This document shows, piece after piece, positions 16,680 to 24,382 of a stretch of 64,000 nt of DNA. The translations under genes were made by a program, and so were the position numbers. Below the pieces are notes generated by a model. The model ran no database searches and was not told the DNA's origin. It saw only the letters and a list, made by a program, of their open reading frames with translations. Numbering within the stretch: the first letter of the stretch is position 1; the number at the start of each line of letters is the position of its first letter. Source of the stretch: DASUWK01 sp036378435 (GTDB taxonomy: Bacteria > Chloroflexota > Dormibacteria > Dormibacterales > Dormibacteraceae); contig DASUWK010000009.1 of NCBI GenBank assembly GCA_036378435.1, positions 1 to 64,000 on the forward strand, given 5' to 3'.

Positions 16680-17927
16680 TTAGCCCGAGATACCTGCCGC
16701 CTGGCAGGCCGCGGCGCCGGCCGCCGAGCAGAGTGCCCCGGCGTCCACGAACTTGTCCTTGATCACGGTGCTGTTCATGTTGGTCGCGTCGACCCACTTC
16801 GGGGTCAGCAGCGAGGCCGGCTGGGTGCTGCCGTTGGCGCCGCTGGGCGGCGACGTGGTGTTGTTGACCAGACCGGCGGGCGGCTGCTTGCCCGCGCGCA
16901 GGATCGTCGCCAGGGCGACCGCGTCCTGGGCTTCGAGGTACACGGCCTTGTAGACCGAGCCGCACTGGTATCCCTGCAGGACGTTGACCATGCCCTGGAG
17001 GGTGGCGTCCTGGCCGGTGGTGGGGATCTTCTTCGCGGCGACGCCCTTGTTCTTGAGGACCTGGATCACGGCGTTGCCGAGCCCGTCGTTCGCTTCCACA
17101 GTGGCGTTGATCTCAGGGTGGGCCGTGAACTGCTGCTGGAAGATCGTGCCGCCGGTGCTGTTCGTCCAGCCCGGGGTGATCTTGTCGCCGACCAGCGTGT
17201 ATCCGGCGCTGTTGTTCAGGCCGGCGTTCAAAGGCGTGCTGTTCTGGTTCCAGATCACCGAGTTGTAGCCCTGGGCGAAGGAGACCGCGTTCGGATCGGT
17301 GTCCTCACCGCCGTCGAGCTGGAACACCTTCGGCGACGAGACGCCCCAGGACGTCACGCACTGCATGAATCCCTGGCCGATGAGCTTGCCGACCTGGACG
17401 TTGTCGAAGCTGACGTAGTAGACGTTGCTGCCCGTGAAGGTGGCGCGGTCGTAGCTGATGGTCTTGACGCCGTGCTGCTGCGCGTACGCCTGAATCTGGG
17501 AGCCGACCGTGCTGTCGATCGGGTCGAAGACCAGCACTTTGGCGCCGTTGGTGATGTCCGCTTGCGCGTCCGCCAGCTCGGTGGCGTCGCTGCCCTGGGC
17601 GTTGTCGATCTTGAAGTCGCTGGATTTGTAGCCGGCTTCTGTGAACGCCTTGGTCAGGTAGGGCGCGTCGAAGTTGATGTAACGCGTCGACGAGGTGGTG
17701 TCCGGCAGGATCACGCCTACGAGTCCGGACCCGGCAGCCTCCAGGCCCTTGAACTGCGCCATCACGGTGAAGGCGTTGTCAAAGGAGTCGACGCCGACCG
17801 ACGGGACCGAGGCGCTGCCGCCACCGCCCGTGCTGCTGGGGGTGTTGTTTCCGCAGGCGGCGACGACGATGGCCGCCATCCCCACGACGGCTCCCATCGC
17901 GAAACGCTTGAGTTGCGGCCGATGCAT
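16680..17927 (-). CDS. xylF: XylF-type sugar-binding lipoprotein
   Basis: A 415-residue periplasmic-type binding protein anchored as a lipoprotein: basic N-terminus, hydrophobic segment and lipobox VVAAC (Cys25). The mature protein has the XylF-like marks NGAKVLVFDPIDSTVGSQIQ, GVKTISYDRATF, YYVSFDNVQVGKL and ATVEANDGLGNAVIQVL, so D-xylose or a related pentose is the likely ligand. An AGGAGG box lies at about 17941-17946. First gene of the xylF-G-H operon, divergent from a ROK regulator. The ligand call rests on family resemblance only. Confidence 0.87.
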   Translation of the reverse strand: MHRPQLKRFAMGAVVGMAAIVVAACGNNTPSSTGGGGSASVPSVGVDSFDNAFTVMAQFKGLEAAGSGLVGVILPDTTSSTRYINFDAPYLTKAFTEAGYKSSDFKIDNAQGSDATELADAQADITNGAKVLVFDPIDSTVGSQIQAYAQQHGVKTISYDRATFTGSNVYYVSFDNVQVGKLIGQGFMQCVTSWGVSSPKVFQLDGGEDTDPNAVSFAQGYNSVIWNQNSTPLNAGLNNSAGYTLVGDKITPGWTNSTGGTIFQQQFTAHPEINATVEANDGLGNAVIQVLKNKGVAAKKIPTTGQDATLQGMVNVLQGYQCGSVYKAVYLEAQDAVALATILRAGKQPPAGLVNNTTSPPSGANGSTQPASLLTPKWVDATNMNSTVIKDKFVDAGALCSAAGAAACQAAGISG

Positions 17928-18077
17928 CTGGGGCCTGACCTCCTATTGCTCAGGGCACCTCAACTGCCCCGGGTACCTGCCGAGGACCTTCCGGTCCTCC
18001 CGCTGCCCTCTTCCCTGGCGGGGCGAGAGTGCGCCGGCAGCGGGTCCACTCACATGGCTTCCGATTTGAACGCGCAG

Positions 18078-18106
18078 AGCATGGGGCTCGCCGGGTGGTT
18101 TGTCAA
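18078..18106 (-). promoter_or_regulatory. Predicted promoter of the xylFGH operon
   Basis: On the minus strand, -35 TTGACA (18106-18101) and -10 CATGCT (18083-18078) are 17 bp apart. The start codon of xylF is about 150 bp downstream, leaving a long leader. The -35 box lies inside the left half of the inverted repeat described next. Confidence 0.55.
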
Positions 18107-18153
18107 GAGGGCGGAAGTTTCTCGAGAGTGGTTTGCCTAGACTGTTGACAAAC
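18098..18153. promoter_or_regulatory. Putative ROK-regulator operator (9-bp inverted repeat)
   Basis: GTTTGTCAA (18098-18106) and its exact complement TTGACAAAC (18145-18153) flank the middle of the divergent region, with an extra GTTTG half-site at 18131. Each arm contains the -35 hexamer of one divergent promoter, so one regulator could shut both. GTTTG/CAAAC-type operators are known for XylR-class ROK regulators. Confidence 0.6.
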
Positions 18154-18172
18154 AGACCGCGGTCGCCATAGT
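18145..18172 (+). promoter_or_regulatory. Predicted promoter of the ROK regulator gene
   Basis: Consensus -35 TTGACA (18145-18150), 16-bp spacer and -10 CATAGT (18167-18172). The ATG at 18184 is only about 12 bp past the -10 box, so the transcript would be leaderless or nearly so. Confidence 0.55.
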
Positions 18173-18183
18173 TCGCGTGAGAA

Positions 18184-19386
18184 ATGCCAAAGCGGGAAGA
18201 GGGCACCCTGTCGTGGTTGCGCGGCGTGAACCGGGAGCGCCTGGTCGATGCTCTGCGCCGCAGCGAACGCCTGAGCCAGGCCGATCTGGCACGCCTCACC
18301 GGGCTGTCGCGGACCACCGTCTCGAGCCTGGTCGCGGAGCTCAAGGGCGAGGGTCTCGTGCGAGAGGTGGCGGTGGCACGCCCAGGCCGGCGCGGCGGCC
18401 GCCCAGCCCTGCAGCTGATGCTCGAGGAAGGTCGCAAGGCGGTGGTCGGGATCGACTTCGGGCACTCCCACGTGCTTGTCGCGATCGCCGAGCCAGGCCC
18501 GCACATTCTGGCTGAACGAAGCGTCGCGCTCGACGTCGACCACGACGCGCGTGCCGCGCTCGACACGGCGGCGCGGCTGGTCGACGAGGTGATCAGCGCG
18601 GCCGGCCTCGGCCCGGAGGGCCTGATCGGGGTGGGAATGGGCGTGCCCGGCCCGGTCGACCGGGCCCGTGGCACGGTCGGCTCGACGACCATCCTGCCGG
18701 CGTGGACGGGCCTTCACATCGCCGACGAGATCGGCGGCCGGCTCGGCCGCAGCGTCGAGATCGACAACGACGCGAACCTCGGGGCGCTAGCCGAACTCAT
18801 GTGGGGCGCCGGACGGGGGTGCTCCGACTTCGTCTACATCAAGGTGGCGACCGGAGTCGGCGCAGGTCTCGTCGTGGACGGCAGGCCGCTGCGTGGCGTC
18901 TCCGGCACGGCCGGCGAGATCGGTCACCTCACCCTTGACGAGGGTGGCGCGCTTTGCTACTGCGGCAACCGGGGCTGCCTGGAGACCCTGGCGTCGGGCG
19001 CCTCGGTGCAGCGGCTGGTCAACGCCGACGCCGACCTGTCACACACGCTCACCGAGATCATCGACCTGGCGCTCGCCGGCGACGTCCGCTGCCGGCGGGC
19101 TATCACCGACGCCGGGCGCGAGATCGGGATCGCGGTCGCCGGGGTGTGCAACCTGCTCAATCCGCAGCGCGTCATCGTGGGCGGCGCTCTCAGCGCGGCC
19201 GGTCCGATCCTGCTCGACCCGATGCGCGCCTCGCTCCACCGCCACGCGGTGCTGGCCGCGGCGCAGGTGGTCGAAGTCGCGCAGGCCACGTTCGGGGAGC
19301 GGGCGGAGCTGATGGGCGCATTGGCCCTGGCGCTGCACGAGTCCCGCCGCCCAACCGGCGGCCCGGCCGCCGTCGGGGTGCCCTAG
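18184..19386 (+). CDS. ROK-family transcriptional regulator (XylR/NagC type)
   Basis: A 400-residue repressor-like protein. An N-terminal winged helix-turn-helix (RLSQADLARLTGLSRTTVSS, about residues 28-47) precedes a ROK sugar-kinase-fold domain that starts VVGIDFGHSHVLVAI. The zinc-binding signature CYCGNRGCLETLASG is intact. GVGMGVPGPVD and VEIDNDANLGALAE match the sugar-binding regions of the family. It is divergent from the xylFGH operon and probably represses it until sugar binds. Some ROK proteins with HTH domains also act on other sugars, so xylose as effector is inference. Confidence 0.9.
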   Translation: MPKREEGTLSWLRGVNRERLVDALRRSERLSQADLARLTGLSRTTVSSLVAELKGEGLVREVAVARPGRRGGRPALQLMLEEGRKAVVGIDFGHSHVLVAIAEPGPHILAERSVALDVDHDARAALDTAARLVDEVISAAGLGPEGLIGVGMGVPGPVDRARGTVGSTTILPAWTGLHIADEIGGRLGRSVEIDNDANLGALAELMWGAGRGCSDFVYIKVATGVGAGLVVDGRPLRGVSGTAGEIGHLTLDEGGALCYCGNRGCLETLASGASVQRLVNADADLSHTLTEIIDLALAGDVRCRRAITDAGREIGIAVAGVCNLLNPQRVIVGGALSAAGPILLDPMRASLHRHAVLAAAQVVEVAQATFGERAELMGALALALHESRRPTGGPAAVGVP

Positions 19387-19390
19387 CCGG

Positions 19391-19588
19391 TCAGCGCGCC
19401 TTCCGGTACCCGAGCTCGCGGTTGGCGGCGTCGACCTCGTCTCGCTTCAGGACCAGCACCAGCACGGAGTAGCACTCAGCGCAGACCGCGGCCTCGTCGA
19501 CGACCTGCCCCAATTCCTTGAATGGCGCCGTGAACAGGCGCGTCGCAGGGCGCGCGTGACAAGCGGTGCACATTCCCTCAACCCCCAT
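19391..19588 (-). CDS. Small zinc-ribbon-like protein
   Basis: A 65-residue protein with two CxxC knuckles, MCTACHARP and AAVCAECYSV, spaced as in a treble-clef or zinc-ribbon fold, and a basic C-terminus ending ELGYRKAR. The ATG at 19588 gives MGVEGMCTAC; an internal ATG at 19573 has GAGGG just ahead and could also serve. It is convergent with the ROK gene (4-bp gap) and divergent from the LVIVD-repeat gene. The function is unknown; metal binding is the only property the sequence supports. Confidence 0.6.
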   Translation of the reverse strand: MGVEGMCTACHARPATRLFTAPFKELGQVVDEAAVCAECYSVLVLVLKRDEVDAANRELGYRKAR

Positions 19589-19650
19589 CGAGGCTGCGAG
19601 CCTATTCCCGGGTACCGAAAAACGCCCGTAAATTTTGTGGCGAAACCACG

Positions 19651-21111
19651 ATGGCCATTGGCAGCGAACGAACAACCCGTCTAGTCACCGCGGCGGCCGC
19701 GGTCGTCTGGATGCTCGCGCTGAGTGCCCGGCCCGCCGGTGCAGAGGCGGCCTCACTCAGCTTGGTCGGCGCCGACCCACTGGCGGCCCGGGGGCTCAAC
19801 GCAGGCCTGGCGATCGCCGACCACTGCGCCTACGTCGGCAGCCGCGGCCAGGGCCCGGTCGAGATCGTGGACATCGCGCGGCCCGACCATCCCACCACGG
19901 CAGGGCAGGTCGCGGCGTGGCCCGGCAGCACCGAGCGTGAGCTGCGGGCGATCCCAGACCAGCGGGTTCTCGTCGTGCTCACCTATGCCCTGACCTCCAG
20001 CGGCGTCAACCGGTTGGACTTCTACCGATGGGACGCCGACTGCACGGAGGTCCACCGAGCCGGTTCCTACTCGTTCGGCTCGCGCGCTCCGCACGAGATG
20101 TATCTGTGGCACGCAGGCGGTCGCAGCCTCCTCTTCGTCTCGATGTTCGCCAGCGGCAACCCGGCCCTGCAGGTGGTCGACGTCACGAACCCGGCAAACC
20201 CGACGCTGGCCGGCGGCTGGAGCACGCCGGTTGGAGAGCTCCATTCGATCTCGCTGTCGGCCGACGGCGCTCGAGCGTACCTCTCGCTCTGGCGAGGCGG
20301 ATTCCTGATCGCCGACGCCTCCGACTTCACCAGCTTCCGAGCGAACCCGACACTCCACCTGCTGACCCAGGTCGCCGACGCGGTGCCGGCGCCGGCGGGC
20401 GGCAACGTGCACAGCGCCGTCCCCGTGCCGGGCCGAGACCTCGTGGTCCTGACCGACGAGCGCTATCCGCCGCCGGCCTGCCCCTACGGGCCGGCGCGGC
20501 TGGTGAACGTGTCGGAACCTTCGCACCCGCGCGTCATTTCCACGTTGAGAGCACCCCAGAACGACGCCGGGACCTGTGCCAACGCACCCGTCGACGTGTA
20601 CACGAGTCACAACCCGACACTCACGCCGGACCTGGCCCTGGTCAGCTGGTACGCGAGCGGGCTGCAGGTCTTCGACATCTCCAGTCCGGCCGAGCCGGCA
20701 AGGCTGGCCGAGTACCGCGCAAGCGCAGTGCTACCGGGCGCGATCGACCCCCAGCTGGTTGGGAGTGGGGCGATGAGCTGGAGCTACCCGATCGTGCGGG
20801 ACGGTCTCATCTACCTGGCCGACATAAACCAAGGGCTGCTGGTGCTGAGCTACCAGGGGCCGCACCAGGACGAGGTCGGCGGCCTGGCCTTCGCCGAAGG
20901 CAACAGCAACCTGCTAGCCCAACAGGCCGCGCCGGCCGCGACTCCAACCGGCCCGCGGCCGGCCGCGGGCCCCATCAGCCCCACGCGAAAGGGCTCCCGG
21001 CCGGCCGCGGGCCCTAATGGGGGCGCCGTCGCGGCCGCCGTGATCCTCGTCCTGCTGGCGGGCGCCGTGTTCGCCCTACGGCGTCGGAGCTACGAAGGGC
21101 CCGAGGTCTGA
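19651..21111 (+). CDS. Secreted LVIVD-repeat beta-propeller protein with C-terminal membrane anchor
   Basis: A 486-residue exported protein. A signal peptide (VTAAAAVVWMLALSARPAGA, ending about residue 31) precedes repeats of the LVIVD type, seen as GPVEIVDIARPDHPTTAG, LQVVDVTNPANPTLAG, GFLIADASDF, ARLVNVSEPSHPRVIS and LQVFDISSPAEPARLA. These should fold as a beta-propeller on the cell surface. The C-terminus has a Pro/Ala-rich linker with a repeated RPAAGP, a membrane helix (AVAAAVILVLLAGAVFAL) and a basic tail, so the protein is anchored. The linker repeats come from a duplicated CGGCCGGCCGCGGGCCC-like stretch at about 20957 and 20999. No enzyme motif was seen. Confidence 0.82.
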   Translation: MAIGSERTTRLVTAAAAVVWMLALSARPAGAEAASLSLVGADPLAARGLNAGLAIADHCAYVGSRGQGPVEIVDIARPDHPTTAGQVAAWPGSTERELRAIPDQRVLVVLTYALTSSGVNRLDFYRWDADCTEVHRAGSYSFGSRAPHEMYLWHAGGRSLLFVSMFASGNPALQVVDVTNPANPTLAGGWSTPVGELHSISLSADGARAYLSLWRGGFLIADASDFTSFRANPTLHLLTQVADAVPAPAGGNVHSAVPVPGRDLVVLTDERYPPPACPYGPARLVNVSEPSHPRVISTLRAPQNDAGTCANAPVDVYTSHNPTLTPDLALVSWYASGLQVFDISSPAEPARLAEYRASAVLPGAIDPQLVGSGAMSWSYPIVRDGLIYLADINQGLLVLSYQGPHQDEVGGLAFAEGNSNLLAQQAAPAATPTGPRPAAGPISPTRKGSRPAAGPNGGAVAAAVILVLLAGAVFALRRRSYEGPEV

Positions 21112-21854
21112 GGCGCCGGCGGCAGCCTCCGCCAACCGCGGACGACTGCGGTCGCGACGAGCGCCACCACCACCGCCACGACGACCAGGTAGGTCCATGC
21201 GTGCATCCCGAAGAAGTGGCTGATCGCCCGGCCGTAGCGCGCACCGAGGTAGAGCCAGATGCCCGCCCAGCCGGCGGTCGAGATGGCGACTGAGGGGGCG
21301 AAGATCGGATAGGGCACCTTGACGATCCCGGCCACGACCGTGATCGGCACCCGCAGGCCGGGAACGTGACGGCCGAAGATGATCGCGAGTACGCCCCACC
21401 GCTGGAAGCGCCGCTCGGCCGATCCCACCCGCTCCGAGTCGAGATGGAAGATCGGCGCGAAGCGATGCTCGACCAATCGCGAGCCGAGCCGCCGGGAGAT
21501 CCAGTAGAGGTTGGTCGCGCCGGCGGTGACGACCGCGATGATCCCGAGCCACGCGGCGAGGAAGCGCAGCACCTCGCCGTCCGACAGACGGCCGAGATAC
21601 GCGACGTAGACGTCGCCTGGGACGGGCAGCGGGATGCCGCTCTCCTCGATATAAAGGAGGGCGAGCGCACCCGCGGCTCCGAAGCGCCGCAACGCCTCGT
21701 GCGCAAAGCTGCGCACGCCGGTGAGATCGGCCGGCAGGTCGCCCTCGAGGATGGCCACGACCAAGAGCACCAGGGCGACGAAGATCGCCGCCCCGGCGAA
21801 GGGCGCGGCGCGGCGCATGTTGCCCTTGCCTCGCGTCGTCGCGGTCGTCTCCAT
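21090..21854 (-). CDS. DedA-family membrane protein
   Basis: A 254-residue polytopic protein of the DedA/SNARE-associated (VTT domain) family, whose members include polyprenyl-phosphate and phospholipid flippases. Marks are ESGIPLPVPGDVYVAYLG, FGRHVPGLRVPITVVAGI (with the conserved Arg, Pro and Gly) and WLYLGARYGRAIS. ATG at 21854 is chosen because it precedes a short basic N-terminus and the first helix. The last 22 bp overlap the convergent LVIVD gene, and the start is 25 bp from the divergent mannosyltransferase-like gene. Confidence 0.86.
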   Translation of the reverse strand: METTATTRGKGNMRRAAPFAGAAIFVALVLLVVAILEGDLPADLTGVRSFAHEALRRFGAAGALALLYIEESGIPLPVPGDVYVAYLGRLSDGEVLRFLAAWLGIIAVVTAGATNLYWISRRLGSRLVEHRFAPIFHLDSERVGSAERRFQRWGVLAIIFGRHVPGLRVPITVVAGIVKVPYPIFAPSVAISTAGWAGIWLYLGARYGRAISHFFGMHAWTYLVVVAVVVALVATAVVRGWRRLPPAPQTSGPS

Positions 21855-21878
21855 CTGATCCGTCAGCAGAATTGTGCT

Positions 21879-23000
21879 GTGAATGTCCCGCTGAGCGGTA
21901 CGCAAGCCGCCGGCGTCGGCCTTCGGTTCTGGCTCTCAACCAGGCTTGTCCTTGCGGCATTCACAATCTTCGCGGCGACGCTCTTAACGTACGAGCACCT
22001 GCCGCGCCACGCCGGTCTGCAGCTCTGGCAGCAGTGGGACACCGGCTGGTACCTGGCCATCTCGAGGCAGGGCTACTACAGCCGCCAGGCCGCCGCCTTC
22101 TTCCCGCTCTACCCGGCGCTGATCGGCGCGGTCACGGCGGTGGTCGGCGACCAGCTCCGGCTCGCGGTCGCCCTGGCGATCTCCAACCTGGGCGCCCTGG
22201 CGGGGCTCATCGGCCTGGCGCTGCTCGCACGCCGCGAGTCGGGCGGCGAAGGCCAGGCGCCGGCGCTGCGCATGGCCGTGGCCTACCCCTTCGCGTTCTT
22301 CGTCGCCGCGGCCTACACGGAGGGGCTCTTCCTCGCCTTTGCCGTCTTTGCGCTCTACTGGGCGCGCGAGGGCCGCTGGCTGCCCGCCGCGGCCGCGGCC
22401 TTCTTAGCGGGACTCACGCGCAACACCGGGTTGATCCTCGTGCTGCCGCTGGCCTGGGAGTTCGGACGGCAGATGGGAGTGCGCAGCCCCCTGCGCGTGC
22501 TGGGCGGGCTAGGCGTGGTTCTTGCGGCGCCGGCGGGCCTGGCAGTCTTCGTCCTCTATCTATGGCGCCGGTTCGGTGACCCCCTGCTCTACGTGCACGC
22601 CGAGCACCAGTACTGGAACCGAGAGCTGTGGCCGGTCTGGCGCACCGCGGCCGAGGCCGTGCACCGGCTGATCCAGAACCACGGCGGCCTTCTTCCAGTG
22701 GACCTGGCCCTCGTCCTCTTCTTCCTCGCGGTGACGGTGATCGCGGCCCGGCGGGTCCCGTTCGCGTTCACGCTCTACATGCTCGGTGTGCTGTACACGG
22801 CCGTCGCGCTGCCCCAGCCGGTCCAGCACGATCTGATCCCGTCCGCCGGGCGCTACCTGAGTGTCTCCATCCCGGCCTTTCTGGTCCTCGGGCGCTGGAT
22901 GGCGGGTCGGCCGAGCCTGGACCTGCTCCTGACGGCCGGCGGTTTCATGCTCCAGGCCGGGCTCCTCCTCACCTTCCTGGGGGGCGGCCCGGTCTACTGA
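21879..23000 (+). CDS. GT-C mannosyltransferase, PIG-V-like
   Basis: A 373-residue polytopic membrane glycosyltransferase. The first extracytoplasmic loop carries QQWDTGWYLAISRQGYY, with the catalytic Asp of GT-C enzymes, followed by AAAFFPLYPALIGAV and AAAYTEGLFLAFAVFALY, which match the PIG-V/GPI-mannosyltransferase-2 family and its bacterial relatives. It would use a polyprenyl-phosphate sugar donor on the outer face of the membrane. GTG at 21879 is used; no better start is in frame before the first helix. The acceptor is unknown. Confidence 0.8.
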   Translation: MNVPLSGTQAAGVGLRFWLSTRLVLAAFTIFAATLLTYEHLPRHAGLQLWQQWDTGWYLAISRQGYYSRQAAAFFPLYPALIGAVTAVVGDQLRLAVALAISNLGALAGLIGLALLARRESGGEGQAPALRMAVAYPFAFFVAAAYTEGLFLAFAVFALYWAREGRWLPAAAAAFLAGLTRNTGLILVLPLAWEFGRQMGVRSPLRVLGGLGVVLAAPAGLAVFVLYLWRRFGDPLLYVHAEHQYWNRELWPVWRTAAEAVHRLIQNHGGLLPVDLALVLFFLAVTVIAARRVPFAFTLYMLGVLYTAVALPQPVQHDLIPSAGRYLSVSIPAFLVLGRWMAGRPSLDLLLTAGGFMLQAGLLLTFLGGGPVY

Positions 23001-23074
23001 ATCCAGCGGCGTCGTTGAACCCGATATCGCTCCTCACCCCAAATCTGTCAGCGATAGACTGTGGAAAGCCTTCT

Positions 23075-24355
23075 GTGTCCATCCAGTCGAAACCTTCCCC
23101 GCGGCGCGCGGGCAGGCTCGCGTCGAGGCGGCTGCGAGCGCTGGCCGGCCTTCTGCTGGCCGCCAGCCAGGCCGGTGAGGCGGGCCGCGTCTGCGGCACG
23201 GCAGCCGAGCTTCTAGCGCTCGACCCCGAGCTCTTCCCTTTCGTCCTCATCTACCTGCTCGAGGGTGGCGAGGCGCGCCTCGTTGCGTCCGCCGCCATCG
23301 ACGGCGCCGGCCCGGAGCTGCTCGAGGCGTCGAACTGGCCGCTTGCGGCCGCCGTCGAGAACGGGGCGCCGGTCCTGGCTCACCGGATGGCGGCTCTGCC
23401 CGGCTCGGCCGTCGCCGCCTTCGCCGTCCCCATCGCCGGCAGGCAGGAGCAGCAGACGGCGGCCGGGGTCCTGGTGGCCGGGGTGGCCGAACGCTTCGTC
23501 ACCGACCGCGACCACGCGACCTTCCTGCAGCTCGTGGCCGGGCAGCTCGCGTCTAGTCTCGCTGGCGTCGGCTGGGCGGCGGAGTCGGCGGAGCTGCGAG
23601 CGCAGGTGGCGCGCAGCATGGAGCTCGAGCGCCACAAGGCCGAGTTCCTGCGCCTGGCCTCGCACGAGCTCCGCGGGCCACTGGCCGTGATTCGCGGCTA
23701 CCTGGACATGGTCGCGGACGAGACCTTCGGCGAGCTCTCCCCATCGGTGCAGCAGGTGCTGCCGATCGTCATTGCCAAGATCGACGAGATGAACCGCCTG
23801 GTAGAGCAGATGCTCGACACGGCGCGTCTCGACGAGAACAAGCTGACCCTCAACCGCCAGCGCGTCGACCTGCGCGAGCTCGCGCGCGAATGCGCCAACG
23901 CCTTCGCGCCGCTGGCGGAGGGCACGCACCGATTCCAGTTCCAGCTCCCCGCCGAGCCCGTGCTCGTGGAGGTGGACCGCAACCGTCTCGCCGGGGTGAT
24001 CACCAACGTGATCGACAACGCGATCAAGTACTCCCCCGAGGGCGGCGCGATCACGGTCGCCTGCACCGCCGACCCGGCGACTGGGACCGCCCGGCTAGAG
24101 GTCGGTGACCAGGGACTCGGCATCTCGGAGACTGATCTGCCTCGCCTCTTCACGCGCTTCGGCCGGATAGTCACAGCCGAGAACAGCCACATCTCGGGAA
24201 CCGGCCTGGGCCTCTACCTGGCGCGGCAGATCAGCCGTATGCATGGCGGCGACATCGCTTTGGAGTCGACCCCGGGACGCGGGACCTGCGTCGACATCCG
24301 CCTGCCGCTGGCCCCGGTGGCCGCCGCAGTTGAGGAGCACGCGCCGATTTCGTAA
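23075..24355 (+). CDS. GAF-domain sensor histidine kinase
   Basis: A 426-residue cytoplasmic kinase. Residues about 30-180 form a GAF-like sensor domain. The dimerisation/phosphoacceptor region is FLRLASHELRGPLAVIRGYL, then the N box NVIDNAIKYSPEGG, G1 DQGLGIS, F box LFTRFGR and G2 GTGLGLYLARQ. No membrane helix is seen. GTG at 23075 is supported by GGAAAG about 7 nt upstream. It precedes the diguanylate cyclase gene by 27 bp, and the two probably form one operon. No response regulator lies next to it. Confidence 0.85.
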   Translation: MSIQSKPSPRRAGRLASRRLRALAGLLLAASQAGEAGRVCGTAAELLALDPELFPFVLIYLLEGGEARLVASAAIDGAGPELLEASNWPLAAAVENGAPVLAHRMAALPGSAVAAFAVPIAGRQEQQTAAGVLVAGVAERFVTDRDHATFLQLVAGQLASSLAGVGWAAESAELRAQVARSMELERHKAEFLRLASHELRGPLAVIRGYLDMVADETFGELSPSVQQVLPIVIAKIDEMNRLVEQMLDTARLDENKLTLNRQRVDLRELARECANAFAPLAEGTHRFQFQLPAEPVLVEVDRNRLAGVITNVIDNAIKYSPEGGAITVACTADPATGTARLEVGDQGLGISETDLPRLFTRFGRIVTAENSHISGTGLGLYLARQISRMHGGDIALESTPGRGTCVDIRLPLAPVAAAVEEHAPIS

Positions 24356-24382
24356 GGAACTCACGCTAGAATCGCGCGCGCC

